Of a stretch of DNA of 64,000 bases, positions 14,713-28,800 are shown piece by piece; position 1 is the stretch's first letter, and each line of letters opens with the position of its first letter. This stretch comes from Acridotheres tristis (taxonomy: Eukaryota; Chordata; Aves; Passeriformes; Sturnidae). The translations under genes and the position numbers were made by a program. Under the pieces are notes generated by a model, which was not told the DNA's origin, made no database searches, and saw only the letters and a list, made by a program, of their open reading frames with translations. The DNA lies in assembly GCA_037013685.1 (NCBI GenBank), contig CM072885.1, positions 23,983,263-24,047,262 on the forward strand, given 5' to 3'.

Positions 14713-15607
14713 TGTTTCTATATCAGCCTTGCAGAATCATGATGAAAATCATCTAGGCCACAGAATTTTGTTAGGATAACAATGATGGGAGGGAAAAAAC
14801 CTCACAGAGGACAGATTGTTCTATTAAAAAAATTACTCATCCAGAGCAAATGGAGGAATGAAATTCTGCAAGGCTGCTCTGTATTTATGGTGATGAAAAT
14901 ACAGTCTTAAGCAGGGAGGATCAATGTTCAGCATTACCAATCCTCTCTGAGAGAAACCATTTCTGCCTAGAGGCCATGAATAACAACCTGAAACCGGCAT
15001 TCAAAAACTTGAGCTGGAGCCTTTTCTTTTTTCCCTTTTTTCTTTTTTTTTTGTTTTTCTTATTTGTAAAGACTGTCTGACAGATTGATTTTTACATTTA
15101 TATTTTATTATTTTTATTTTATTTATTTTATATTTATTTGCTTCCTTGCTGTGTTCATAGGCACAGGAGGCAAGGTACAAAAGCTGCCTGTTTTTGACTT
15201 AGGTACACCTGTAATGTTAAGACCAGCCCTACCAGCTTTTCTGAAGCAGTTAAGACACATCAAGGTCTTAGAGATTTTTGTCTGTCTTAGAGATTAGTCG
15301 GTGGTTGTTTGCCAAAACAACCTTTTCCCTTCATATCGAGATAAATTCTTAAAATTTCTTTCATTATCATAAGTCAGTCTTCCTTTGGTGTTTTTCTCCT
15401 GCATGACACTTCCATAAAATTTTGTTTTGGAAAACACTATCTCCTCAGCTTTCTTTATATATATCTTGCAAAGATACACAATGTGCCACCACCCAATTTT
15501 TTTCTAATTACAGTCCAGTTTTCAAAACCTCAGACCAAATCATGCCATCTGTGCTACACTCTTCACAGAAAGGAAAAAAAAAAGGAAAAAAGAAAGTACC
15601 AATCTGT

Positions 15608-15613
15608 TTTATT
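15608..15613 (-). terminator. SYT10: Candidate SYT10 poly(A) signal
   Basis: This is the AATAAA on the minus strand closest to the stop codon that I found, about 1.1 kb downstream. A T-rich stretch follows on the minus strand, suitable as a downstream element. Later sites are plentiful in this AT-rich region, so the true 3' end may lie further on. Confidence 0.3.
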
Positions 15614-16732
15614 TATCTGGTAAATTGCAATGTTTAGTGATAAATCCACAAAATAATATGTAGATTTCTTCTAGTTTTTAAAGTATCTGACTATAGCCAA
15701 TAGATTTTTGTGTTTGCTGTCACTGTGTATTCTAATAAATGAATTTACTTGCTTGTAAAATAGTCACATTTCAATTTCTCTCTCCATAGACTGACAGAAA
15801 ACACATCTCAAATTCATATTTAGCTTATATGTCTAGATGCATCCAGCCAACAACCACAAACTAAATTCTCTGTGTGCTGTGCACTCAGTCAAAATAACTT
15901 CAAAGAAATCCAAGTCTGTCACATTAAATCAAGAATCACAAAAATGTTGTGGGAAACTGCAATATTTGGTCAATTTTGTGAAGAGATAAATCACATTAAA
16001 TCAATTATTTAACTTCTGAGCATTCTCTCCTCTGCAGTTTGACTTGTCTGGAGATGCAGCTGTCATCATGAGTTCTGGAAGGTTACAACTGCATAGATCC
16101 AGTTCTCACACCTGTTTCATAAGGGCTGGACAAAAACCCACTGAAGTCAGTAGATCTTCCTCATTGGCTCCAGTGGGCTTTAAATCAGCCCTTCCTCCCT
16201 GCCCAAGGAATGAACTGATTTTCCAGATACTCAAAACGTGACAACAGTTTTTTTTTTTTTCCATGCAACATTCAGCTTGAAGTGCTATCTTGCAGTCATA
16301 GAGGACTTAGTGCAATTTCGAGGGAATTTACTACATGAGCTGTATATGACTATTTGCTCTCCCTCAAAAGAATTAGGTGTTAAAAGCCACAGCAGTTTTG
16401 AATTGCTTAAGGGATCTTTTTTTTTCTGGTTTCTTTGCCAATGAAAAGATACAGGCCCCATCAAAACGCTGCTTAAATACGACCCTGGATATATGCCAGA
16501 GATAAAACAGGTGAATGAATTTGCATAAGGAAGGGTTATATTTGACTCAAATCAACTTCATTCACACATTAACAAATTATTATAAACTGTCATATAAGAC
16601 TTAAAATAGGAAAGATGTATTTTGATAAAAAATATGGATACAGGTCATCTGCGGAAGCTAAACCTTTTGTTTATGTAGATATGAGCTATGAGGAAGCTTT
16701 GGACATTGACCATGATGAATCCACTCTTGCTC
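15614..16732 (-). other. SYT10: Probable SYT10 3' UTR (minimum extent)
   Basis: The sequence follows the stop codon directly and has no AATAAA or ATTAAA that I found before 15613. It includes a run of T on the plus strand near 16248-16260. The extent is inferred only from the first poly(A) signal. Confidence 0.35.
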
Positions 16733-16804
16733 CTAGGGCGTAAGCGGTGGTTTGGGTGAGGAACAGGATCCCTGGCTATCAAAACTGGTTGCTCGGCCAG
16801 GTAG
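16733..16804 (-). CDS. SYT10: SYT10 last coding exon and stop codon
   Basis: The acceptor cttgcag|CTACCTGG is followed by 23 codons and TAG at 16735-16733. The tail [14 protein letters not shown] then KPPLTP matches the C-terminal tail known for SYT10, which confirms the paralogue assignment. The 3' UTR continues toward lower coordinates. Confidence 0.95.
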   Translation of the reverse strand, partial: LPGRATSFDSQGSCSSPKPPLTP

Positions 16805-19800
16805 CTGCAAGAAAAGTGTTATTTTTACAAATGTCATCATATCTGGCTGTGCATCACACTCATTTCAGAGGATGAGAGACTCTCAAAAAAGAATCCAGAT
16901 CACATCTAGACCCTTTCTAGTCTCTGGCGTCAAAGTCTCCAGCAAAACTAATAATGGAAAGAAAATTTCTGAAGTGACCTTCTAAAAATGTTTCACAGGC
17001 ATTTCACAGGAGTGGGTTTATTTCACTAACAGGAGTGGTACCTCTGTCTCCTAATTAACATAAATCAGACAGAGCAATGAACCTCTAAAAGACACTTCTC
17101 TGCTGCTTTGACTCAGTTTCCTTGTCCCCACGGTCTTCTTGGTGTTTTATTGAAGCCTTGATATTATGCTTTTGCTGCCTGTCACAGGACATGTGCAGTC
17201 ATGTGCTACAGAGTGGGGAAATCAGATGGCCTCAGGCAGCAACTTATTTTTCTACAAATTGCTTTTGTGATGGGCTGAACAGTGCCTCTGTGCCCTGCTG
17301 CTTCCTAAGGCTTCAATATGTATCTTTCTTAATCCAGAGATGTTAGGATTTTGTGTACAAAACACAAGCAATGTGTGGCCACAGTGAATCACAGAGGGAG
17401 CCAAGCCCAGGGACTTGTAGCTATAATTACCCCTACATTTGAAAAAGCTTCCAGTAAGTGTCTGTTGAATAACTCTAGAGGGAGCCGCTGGTATGTTGCC
17501 ACAATTTAGCCTAATTTGCAGGCCAGTTCCAGATTAATGTTTTAGCAACAGCAATTTATGCTAAAGATTTTTGAATAGGAAATGATTGCCTTTGAAATTT
17601 TTGCAGATGATCTCTTCTAAGTAGCTGTAAGCTCTTTATCATAATCTCTGGAAATTTAAAATGTCTAAATGTAATCTTACAATGCCATCAGAGCATCATG
17701 GAAACTGTTGAAAAGGCCCTTTTAAGTGACAGAGAAACCCATGCAACTGGATTTAGGTTGTGCTAATGATCTTCTACCTGATCTATAGGTGCTGCACTGA
17801 TTTTCATCATTCTCAGAAGCCCATAAATGTGAGGGACAAGAACATTCAATATCAAGGAGAAAATTTTGCTACTCCTTACCTCTACTAGTGGGTGCCAGTG
17901 AGTTATTGGTTTACGTGGGTAAGCCAACATTTCATTCCAATGATCTCTTCCAAGCCCTTCGGCATCAATTCCTGTCCGGCATACTCCAATGACTTCATTG
18001 TGCCCTACTCTGAGAATTGTAGAGGGACAAATAATTTACTTTTAATAAAAAATAGTTTTTAATAACATCTGATATACAATTCTGTTTACTGGTTTAGTGT
18101 GGTACAGAATACATGACCAAAGTTTTCACCTCATTTATTACAGATATTAGTTTTAATGGTAGTGTAGTAATATTACATACTGTAATGGTAACATCAAAAA
18201 CCTCCAGCCACTACCAGAGTGCTTCTAGCAGCTATAAAAATAGCAATGAAAACATAATCTTTGCCATTTAAAGGTTGCAACCCAAAAGACACAAGGACAG
18301 AAAAGGATCATAACACACAAATTAATCTGAAGGAAAACATGCTTGAATTTTGTGGGAGAGGAAGGTGGAGGAAAATGGTGGGAAATACATTTCCTGCTGC
18401 AAATACTTCAGACATAATTTCATAAATTATTTTGCAGCTCTAGCTTTTGTGATCTTTGCAAGTTCAGTCATAAATATGAAAGGTAAGAATCATAGCTGTA
18501 ATAGGCTATACCTTAATACTTTGTGCTCCTCACAGTGCCATAAACTGGTTGAGGAGCACCAGAAAATAATTTTCTGTACCTTGACTCTATGTACCTTAAA
18601 ATAATGATTTCCAATTTCCCCTTAGCAAGGGCTGGGAAAGGAGGAGCTGAGGAAGACTGAAAGTGTGCAAGCTGCTGTGCTCCTTTGCTGCTAATGGCAC
18701 CATGGTGCCACTTATGTCTGACTGAGAAAGTCTTCCTAGCAGAACTTGGAGAACAACCAGAAATCTGCTGGCAAGGGAAAACAATCTGAAGGGTGATGCC
18801 ATGAAATTGGACTTTCACTGTTTATTTGCCCTGCAATCTCAAGAGCTCATTACTAATAGCTCTTGAATGGAGCAGATTTGGCTTGGACAGGATTCTGTCA
18901 GTTATGGTCTTGATCAACCTGCAGTCCTTGAGTTGCTCAAAGCAGGAGTCTCTTCCTGTCAATTCTCATTGGAGCCATAGATAATTAGACTTAGACATCT
19001 TTTCAGTGAGGGCTGAACCCAAAGGTTACATATTGAAGGTTACATATTGAAAGGTTATTTTTCTGAATCAACCAAAGAACTAATTATTACTTAATTCAAT
19101 AATATAATTAGCATTTAATTCCTTTTTAGAGATTGAAATTTTCTTTAATTTCAAATACCTGCTATTTAAATAGAAATTAGAGATGTGAGTGACTTTTTAA
19201 AGCTAGAAGACATACCTGATTTATAAAGCTTATACATAGTTCAGCCCTCAAAAATGGACAGGAACGTGTGTCAGGGCCAGTGGCCTGAAAGAAAATTGAG
19301 CCATATCTCTTCCCTATCTCGGTAATTTATCACACAGATAAAATGTCATGTGCTATAAAAGGTGTGGAAGCCTTAAACCTCTTCAGGAAAAGAGGTTTAA
19401 ACCCCAAGGCTTTATCTTTTATGACACTGAAGCAGCTTGTAAGCTCAAGGAGGCAGAAAGCAGTCTCTTCCAGTGATCAAGAATTGTCTCAATGGTCAGA
19501 AAGTGAACTGTGCTTACCTGTCATAATCCATCACTGCAATGGAGAGGCTGACCTGGTCCACGTTCTCTGGAGGGATATCAAAGATGATGGCCTCGTTATA
19601 AATGGGATTCAGTGTGTTCTTCTTTGTGGTTGTTTTCCGCTTTTTCAGTCTCCGTCCCTCGCACATAAGCGACACTTTGACATACGGATCTGAGTAACAG
19701 ATAATCAGTTTGTGCATGCATTAGGACTCAAAGCCATTCAGATGTGTAGCATAAGAATATTTCTGGTAAGAATGTTATACTGCTAAGGTAAAAGGTTGAA

Positions 19801-22800
19801 AAGATTTGAGTGACTCTGACAAACACTTCTTTCATCACGCTGTAAATGCAAAGGAAAGGTACAGGCATTCCAAACAGACACACTGGCTGCCAGTCCATCT
19901 AAACAGGATCTTTATTCATTCTCCTGCTACTTTCATCCCACAGCCATGTTAGACACAGAAAATGCAAGGAGTTCTTATTGATCCCCTTCCCAAATACACT
20001 CTGCCTTGTTTTAAAAAGTCAATTCACCTGATGCACCAGTTATATCCATTGCTTTGAGATTCCGACATTTGATGACTGTCAAAGTCATTCTCCCAGCAGT
20101 AGGCAAATAACAAAGGGAAAACATGATCTCACCCAAATCTATGCTTTCCTGAAAAAGAAAAGCAGTTATTAAAACCTTGATCATAGTAACAAAATTCAGT
20201 TCAGATCATGTGAAAGTGTAATACTTTTTTAACAAGGAGAGAGGCTTCTTTCACAACCTCAGATGCTACTGAAGAGGTCACAAGCAATTTTCAAAAAATT
20301 ATTTCCATAACGTACCGGAGGAGTAAAAACAAACTAATATTTTAGGGACAAGATTTTCAATAACTAAACTGAGAAATAAAAAAAAAAATAAGAGACAAAT
20401 CTTTCTGGATTCCTTGTCTTTTTGTCTTGAATTCACACAAATGAAAAGGTGCTGAAAGTAGAATGTCAAGTTCTGCTCTTGAAAACACTCATACTTCGTC
20501 AGCCTCAATAGAAAGAAATCTGATGGAATATGTAGGTCATGCACATTTACATGCCCTTTAGACATGGATTTATGTAGGAGAATAATTTCTGCACAGGTAT
20601 GTGTATAAAAAGCTGATCCTGTCTAAGTGCTTCAAAAAGAAAAACATACTTGTAGAAGTTGCTCTCTTTACTGCTCTCAATGTGCTTTGAAAGGTTGCTT
20701 TGTTTCAGAAGAAAGGCAAAGGAAAGGAGTAGCACCTACAGCTTTCCTGGCTCAATAGCAACATTTTGGAGGATAACATACTCAGAAGGATGGGTAGGGT
20801 CCAGATGAATGTTAATAATCCTCACAAAGAAATAGGTTCTATATTGAGACACTGTACTCATGCAATAGGATGTACTCATCCAATAGGATGCAGTTTAGAT
20901 GTTAATATACTTGAGACGTGTAGCCTAAGGAAGAGAGTTTCTACCAGTTTTTATTTTTTCCTTTTCTGAGTTATAAAATTATCCTAAAGCAGCAAAAGTT
21001 TAGGTTTTGAGATGTTTACTATGTTCTAAATTGTTCTTGTTCTAAATTTTAAATACACCTATAATACTTCCATACCCCCAAAAAACCTGCATATTAACAA
21101 TTTAGGATATGAGTTTGTAAGGGGCATGTAAGAAAGCCACTCTGTAAGGCAACCACTCTCAAACATCTCATGTGATCTCAAAGGACTTTTTTTCGACTGA
21201 TACTAAAAAGCTTATTTTTAACATCTCAGCTTCAATATTTTATCCATCAAACCTACAGTTACCCTGAGAGTACAAATTCTCTTGAGAGCTGCTGGATTTA
21301 CTGTACAGCTGTTCTAGCATCAGAAAGCAAGCATAATATACTTTTAAATGAAACATATTAAAATAATGTTTGCCACGTAGATGAAAAATATATAATTTAC
21401 AGTTATAAGACAAGACTGGGCTTCTTCTTCACATTCTTCAGCTGCTTATATGAACAGTTTTATTGACTTCCTTCAGGCTAATGTTCAGTCTAAATTCAAA
21501 CAAATATTTCACATCTACCTTGAGTAAAGATGGTCTTATTCACATACTTTGGGGTATGGGGTTTTTTGTATTTTGTTTTGTTATTGTTCTTTTCCCCCTG
21601 CATTGCAGACTAGATTGAAGAATACACTTTTGGAATTGCTTTAACATCTCTGTTGCAGTGGTAATAAAATATTGACTTTTGTGTAGGTTGGTCAATTCAA
21701 GTGTTCAGTCATTTTGCTGGCACTTGGTTTTGAAAATTACTGGTTTGAAAATTACTAGCATGTGAACACTCACTGTGGGCAAATTTCATGTTTGCCAGAA
21801 TTTCAGATTTCTCAGAATTTCAAAATAATTGAATTCATTCAGTTCACAGAGAACAAATACAGCTATTTGACCTCTCCCTTTCTTTGCCACAAAAAGTGCA
21901 GAAGTTTGTGCCACAGAGTAACTTACCAATCTCAATTTTCTATTTTAGAAAACAAACAATACTTGAACAAACGAATAGTAATAATTTCCACTCATTTGTT
22001 ACAGTGGCAAGTGATGTCTTATATTTTACAGTTCTGACATATCTGAATACTGTTTCAAGCAGAGATTCTCCTACTGGAATTACTCTCTGAGTTCAGAGTC
22101 TGATGGTTGTTTCTCATATCCATATATCAAATAGATTTCACTCTTTTGTTTGAAAAGAGAATAGAGCTCCCTGAGTTTCAGTGCTTCAAAATTACCAAAA
22201 CTCTATGTCAAAAAAGCTGATGAAGATGGATTGGATCATGAAACACCATGGATAGCTCATAAAAAGGTCTAATTTTTTCTTCTTCAGAGAGATGACTTGT
22301 GTATGTGAATAGAGAAAAAGCAATTTTTGAAGACAGGAGTATGAACATAAGTGTTCTATTATTTCCTTTTGAAGAGAAATTGGACAAAGTTTGTGTGAGC
22401 TCACCTGATAAATAAGAATATAGATAAGACTATGTAGTATTTATGTCAAAATGCAAAAAGCAGCATTGTTCAAAATGCTTGCCAAACTTACTCCCTTGTT
22501 ACTCTACAGTACATTTTTGAGGAGCAGAGAAAAGCGGTTCCTGCTCTGAGTACCTGCCAAGACTGGTGATCTTTCTTCATACAAGAGTGTCAATGTGTGA
22601 AGTTCTAAATTTTCTTTTGAAGTATTAAGATTAAAATTCTAGTATTCCTATATATTATAGTATAAGAAACTGTGTATTGAATAAAATACGTGAGTTATCT
22701 CCATTTTCACACACACACTTTTATTGCTAATCTGAGCATTAGAGATTCATAAATTTGGAACTGAAAACACAGATTCAGACCCAGATTATTTTCATGCATA

Positions 22801-25800
22801 CCCCTATAAAAATTGCAGCATTTCTACAGAAGCTATGCTCTCCACTCACAATATGGATAAAGGGGAAAGGATGTGCAGAGAAGTTTGGAGAACTTCTAGG
22901 GGAGCATCAATTAAACTGATTGGGGTTTTAAAACTGCTGTTGCTGGAAAAAGCTTTGCTGCCACTGACTCCAATTAATTTTCACAGTTGTTTCCACTAAA
23001 TTAAATAAAAGAGACAACTTTTAACTAGGAACCTCCACAAGTTCAGTGGAGAAGGTGGCTTCCATGTTCAGGGTGGTTTCTACTCACATACCAACGCCAT
23101 AACTGAAATTGAACAGGAAAACTGTTTATTGCCTATACTGATAGACTAATAACATTCATTGTCTCCCTCCTCCATGCCAACATCTTCACTGATTTTCTAT
23201 GATAGCAAGGGTAAAAAGCTTTTAAGTACCTGATATGTGAAAAAAGGTGTCAGTTCTGAGTCACAAGTGAACTTTTGAACACCAGTTAACATTTTTTCAC
23301 TGATACTTGTTTCTTCTTCTTTTCCACTAATTTTTCAAGTTTTGAAATTCAAGCAAAATCTTAAAACAGCAATTTGCTCTGTATTCTTACAATGAACGGT
23401 GTAAATGCTACTGGAACTGGAAAATTTACATGCTTTTATTATTACTAGTCTGTCATTAATTTCCATGGTTAAAATAAAATTAATAGTGCAGTAGAAATTA
23501 GATTCCCTCAAAAAATTATTTATTGGTACTTTATTTATAATTCAGATTATCATAATCCAAAGTAACAATTTCAATTTTTAATCTCAATTTTAATATCTGG
23601 AACTACTTTCCTATTAATTGGAATTGGAATGATGTTTTAAAGACTACATGTAAGAATAGCGTAACAAAAATACTAATGACAGCATGAATTCCATTTGTAC
23701 TTGATTTCTAAACAAATCATTTGCAAATTTCATTCTCAGTTTTCCTGCTATATTTTGAGCAAGCTGCTGTAATAAATAATAATGGTAATTTTCTAGTTAG
23801 CTAAGAAGCTATTCAGGCATCTGCTTTTCTAGACTTTTGGCTGTTTCCTTTAGTAACACTGAAAATTGTTTTCCTATATAGTATGCAAATCTAAAGAAAA
23901 ATACGTTGCCAGAGCTAGACCTTTGGATTACTCAAATATTGCAGGAAGATAATGCCCCAAGAGCACAGGTTTATCTTTCTCTGCTTAGAAACATATTATA
24001 TATATTTCTGCTTTCCAATAAAAGCTACTGACATTAAGCTTCAAGAATCAGGGGTAAAATAACAATGAATGTTGGAAGTTGGATGGAAAGAAAATTTTCT
24101 CCCCTGAGAAAATTAGCTAAGAATGTATTAAGGTATTTCAGATTTTGAGGGATATATCAAGAGTTTAAAAAGTGATAGTAAAGAACAGAACAGAAATCTA
24201 CCCCTCTGTTTTCTCATTTTTGCATTTAGAACCCAATGATACCCTTACTATCACGGAAATAATTTAAAATTCTGTGAGGCTCAAACTGGAGAGCTAATTC
24301 TACTGCCTCTTGAGGGGATTTTCCTTTGGAAACCTTGTACCCTCCACTAATATTTATTTTCGTTTTCTGTTGTTCTTTGCATATCAAACCCAGCTCTTTC
24401 CTTCCTCTCAGCACCAGCTCCTGATTGAGCTGTTGCCCTGGGAAATGAATCAATTAAGTTGGTGTTTGTTCTTGCCTCTGTGGAAGACAGTATGGAAGCA
24501 GAGGAGCCTGTTGCTCTATAATGACTGTGTCTTCTGCTTGTGGGGAGGCTAGTGCTTGTCTGAGCCTGTCACCCTGAATGCTCTGGGTAAGCTCGGATGC
24601 TGGTTGCAGCCCTGATGGCAGAGGGAGGACTCCCTGAGATTGCAGAATGCCCTCACTAGTGCCCTGGAAGCCTCCTGGGTGCTCCTTGTGCTGCTCCCTC
24701 TGTACAGAACCATGTGCCTTGTGCACCAGGGGGTTGATCCATCTTGCCAGGCAGTGAGGAAGCCCATTCCTGCCTCAGAACAGCTGAGAACAGAGGTGCT
24801 TCTGTGAACTAACTGTGGCAGGAGATTGAAACAAAATGTATATGGCCTCCTATAGAACGATGCTTTTCTGAAGCTATAGTGCAATGTCTGCAAAGAGATT
24901 TTGCAGTGAGAAACCCAGAGACCTCTCAGGGCACAGCAGGTCAGACAAGTCATGTGCCTGCTGCCACAACACTGTCTGGATGCAGAGATACTAAAATCCC
25001 TTGATTTACGTAATATTTATTACTTTTAGGGTAGAGTGAAAGTAGCAGTTTGCCCCTAGAAAATAAAAACATTCAAATAATTTGTTGTTTCAAATGAAAA
25101 GAAACATTAAATAATAATAATAGAAACCTTCCCTACCTTCAGTAACAGGCGAGAACCCCTCACTTTCTCCATTGTCTTTTCTAGCTAGCAACCAGACGTA
25201 AAACAATTCCAAACATAGATGAAGGCCACCAAATGTTTCCTCTAAAGACTGATCCAGAGTGTTCTCTGACCTGCTCAGCAGCAGCAGCAGGCACATAGAT
25301 CCCTTTTAACACTGGGCAGAAATGACAAGTGCCAGCAGTTCTTGGCTTAGAAGGGGCTGTTCCCATTACAGAGATGATAAATGTTCCCACACTGACAAGC
25401 CTTGCATCTTTCACACCTGTTTAAGGTTCTATTAAAGCTTTCAGGTACATTTTCAGAACCATTCATAAGTGCATTTTGGTGAAAATGAGTACCTGTGGGG
25501 CGACATCCACTGCATTGCTGGTGATAAAACATTTCCTCATAGTGCTGCTCTTCGAACACTAAGAAACAGGAAAATCCTTAAAATGTGGCCTCAAGGTTGG
25601 GCTACAAAAGACACCTCTGTCAGCCCTCTACCATAATTGCCCTACTCAGGGAAAGGTCTAAAGCTTTGTCCACTTACAAAAAGGGGATATGAAGTAAACA
25701 AAACAAAGATTATGCTCTGGGTGAAATTCAGAGGTGGGCTTCATTCTTGTTTGATGAGGAAATCAGAAGAATCTATTTCCAAAACAGAGGCCAGCAGCCA

Positions 25801-28800
25801 GCAGAATTACCTGTGTTATTTCATACTCTGGCAAGTGTTTGATATAGATGAACTGAAACAAATGTTACTGTCCTATTTATTTAAAAATACATATATTTAA
25901 GCACTTCTGTCTTCCCCAGTGATGTTAGTCAATTATATTCCAATTGCTTTGAAAACAGAAATCATGCACCATGGACATCACATGAAGACTATGTCCTTAC
26001 AAAATCTACTTTTACATTCCACTTCACAAATGAGCAAACTGCAGCACTGAAATGCCTGGTGTTGGGAAACTAAATAATAATCAAGTTCCATCTGTCTACA
26101 TGAGATAATTCAAGAGGCTACAAGAACATGACAGTTTGATGACTAAGATCCCCAAGAGACTACCATTGTTGGAAATGGAAATGGCTTTCCTCTAAATTAG
26201 GAGCTTTAATTTTTTTCCCCATTGCACAGTTTTCTACAGCTGATTACTCTAACAGACTTCACAGGATACCTACAGAAAAAAAAATCCTTCTGACAGTCAC
26301 TTGCCAATTTTTTTAGGTAACAGCATTAGAGGAAGTTTTCAAAGCAGGTGATAGTTTTTAAAAGTATTATAGGAATTTAATACATGTTTGCATGCAGAAA
26401 TTGTTGTCTCACTGGCAGTGGACTTCTTGCCTAGAAACTGTTAAGATACTGAATATTAGAAGTGCTTGTTAGCAATTCCAAAAAAAGTGTTTTCTTTTTT
26501 TTAAAGTATGCAGTATATTTTGATAGTAACAAAACCTCATAAATATATGCAAAACTTACAAGCACTTGACAAAAACAGAAGCCTCATGTGTTGATTAAAT
26601 AATCCATTTGATATTATTTGTTTGCCTCTAATGTTATGAATTAGTTTTCTCAAGTGTAGTGAGAACTACAGTATTCCAATATACTGAACAACCTTCACAG
26701 GTAGTCCAAAGCTGATTTTTGATTTTTTTCTTTTTTTTTTAAATAATTAATCAGGTGAGCAGAAGCAAATGACAGATCATTTACTGAAAACTCAAGCACC
26801 CATGTACAAGCGGAATTTGGGGGTATATCAGATATCTAAGATACTTTTCCTACATTACTGATTTTGCTCTAAATTTATGTTAATAATCTAACATTAAGAA
26901 ATTAATATACTTTAGCACTTAGAATAGGTACATGTTACATATTATAAGATGTGGTGTGTTTTCAACACCATATATAACAGAGAAAAATGGTATGAATGAA
27001 AAATAAAGGTAAAAATCCAAACTACAAAATGTGAGTAAATATCTGCATCTGAAAACAACAGAATAAAAATAAGTGTGTGTGTGGGGACCAATCTTCCATT
27101 TCCATAGAATAATTTCAAATTATTATTAGGAGCAAAGAAGTGTTTTAAAACTGTAGATTCACACAGAGTCATTGGGTTTAGAGCCAAAAGGACTCAGTGC
27201 AACCATCCAGCCTGATTTTTCCAGACTTTATCTCCTATACCAAATAAACTCTTTATGGTTGTGCAAGCAAATATTTTAAAAAATTATGTTAGCTACTGAC
27301 AAGGAGTTGTTGCATAGCAAAGACTCCTGATCTCCTGTGGTAATTTCTTTCACAGACAAAATGTTGCTATCTATTTTCTTGGTGAATCTCTCTAGCAGTG
27401 TTTAAGACTGCAATTTGCAGTCATAAGAATAGATTCCTTTCACATCAGTAATAGGAATTGTTTTTACCCTCATTTTAACTTCTGAGTAGAAAAATATTGA
27501 CTGTGGAAGAGATGTAAAAGATTCACAGGTGAGGAGAGGCTGCTTCCACTGTTTTTTTTAAGTTTTGGACTAATTCTTTGATCTATCATTTGTATTATTT
27601 TCTGTATCTACCATTTATCAACAGCACAACCAGACCACTGGGTGTAGGAATTATGTCTGAACAGAGACAAAAGACTTCTCAAACATACAACAAAACAGAG
27701 CAAAGGTAAAGAACCAAAAACATGAAAGAAATGTATTTGCATAATGGTATCTTGGTTCCTGGACTCTACTGGGTGGGTATGGTCTTTTCCACTCACACAG
27801 CCTGCCTGATTTGCAGAGGTTCTTTATGAACACCAAAGCATATTTGCTTGGATTAAAATTATTTTCCACTAATTGTAGAACCAGTTGAATCTTTCTTTTT
27901 CAAGGCCTATCAAAGTTCTGTTGACTCTGGCCAACATTAGTCATTTAACTGCTAGTTTGTGACTCTGGTAAACTTCATATCTGGTGTTTAAAACAGTAAG
28001 TCCTCACTGGTTAATATCTGATACAATGTTTATTCATGTGAAGGTTTGGCTCTCTCAATTTACAGTTTCTGAAATGCCAGAACTAGAAACATGTATTACT
28101 ATTTCATAAAACAGCTCAAACACAAGGCAGCACATTGTACATACAGTTACTGGGCATCTTCTTGGAAGGCTTCATTTTTTCAGAAAAAAAAAATCAATTG
28201 CCAGTTTCTTACATGATTTTCTGAGAATAGGGTAAGGCTTGTGAAAGCTGATGAGGTTACCCAACACTAGAAGATATCTGAATTTTATGCACCAATTATT
28301 GATGGTTTAGGTGGACACAACCTTTTCATACACATGCAATACTTCAAACTATACTGACTGAAAGGCTGAAATCCAAAAACCTCATGTTTTCTTTTAAGCT
28401 TAACACAGATGAAAAAACCATCAGAGCGAGTTAGGCACTAAAACTGCATGCACTAACCCTTAATGAGGAAGAAACTTGAATTAGGACCCAGTGCCAAGTT
28501 TAGCAACCATTTTCATCCATATGTGTACTAGCATCAACCCCAAATGCATCATCTGGTATGGCATTTCAATCTGCTCAAAACCAGTGATGAACAATCCAGA
28601 GATCATTATTTGCTGAAACTGTTCTAGTTATCAGTTAAAAATCTCATAGACACACCTGCTGCAGTGTGAGATCTTAAGTAATTACTAAATTATTAAACAC
28701 AATATCATAGCTAGAAGAATTTTTTTTTAAATGGTTACTTGGACTATTATTCCAAGACCTTAAACAGAGATTCAATTTTAAGCTTGAGAACACAGTTCTT

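Larger units (their letters stand above)
1..15607. other. 3' flank of SYT10, no gene recognised
   Basis: AT-rich intergenic sequence. It holds the truncated LTR-like repeat and inverted repeat (4939-5149), A/C-rich low complexity near 5155-5215, a TA microsatellite (14688-14712) and a T/A-rich run near 15085-15135. A GC-richer patch at 6165-6440 has an open frame but no known homologue. Other open frames are short and unconvincing. Confidence 0.7.

Noticed and set aside
19343..19693. 116-codon plus-strand ORF
   Set aside because: It is the antisense shadow of SYT10 exon 5 and adjacent intron.
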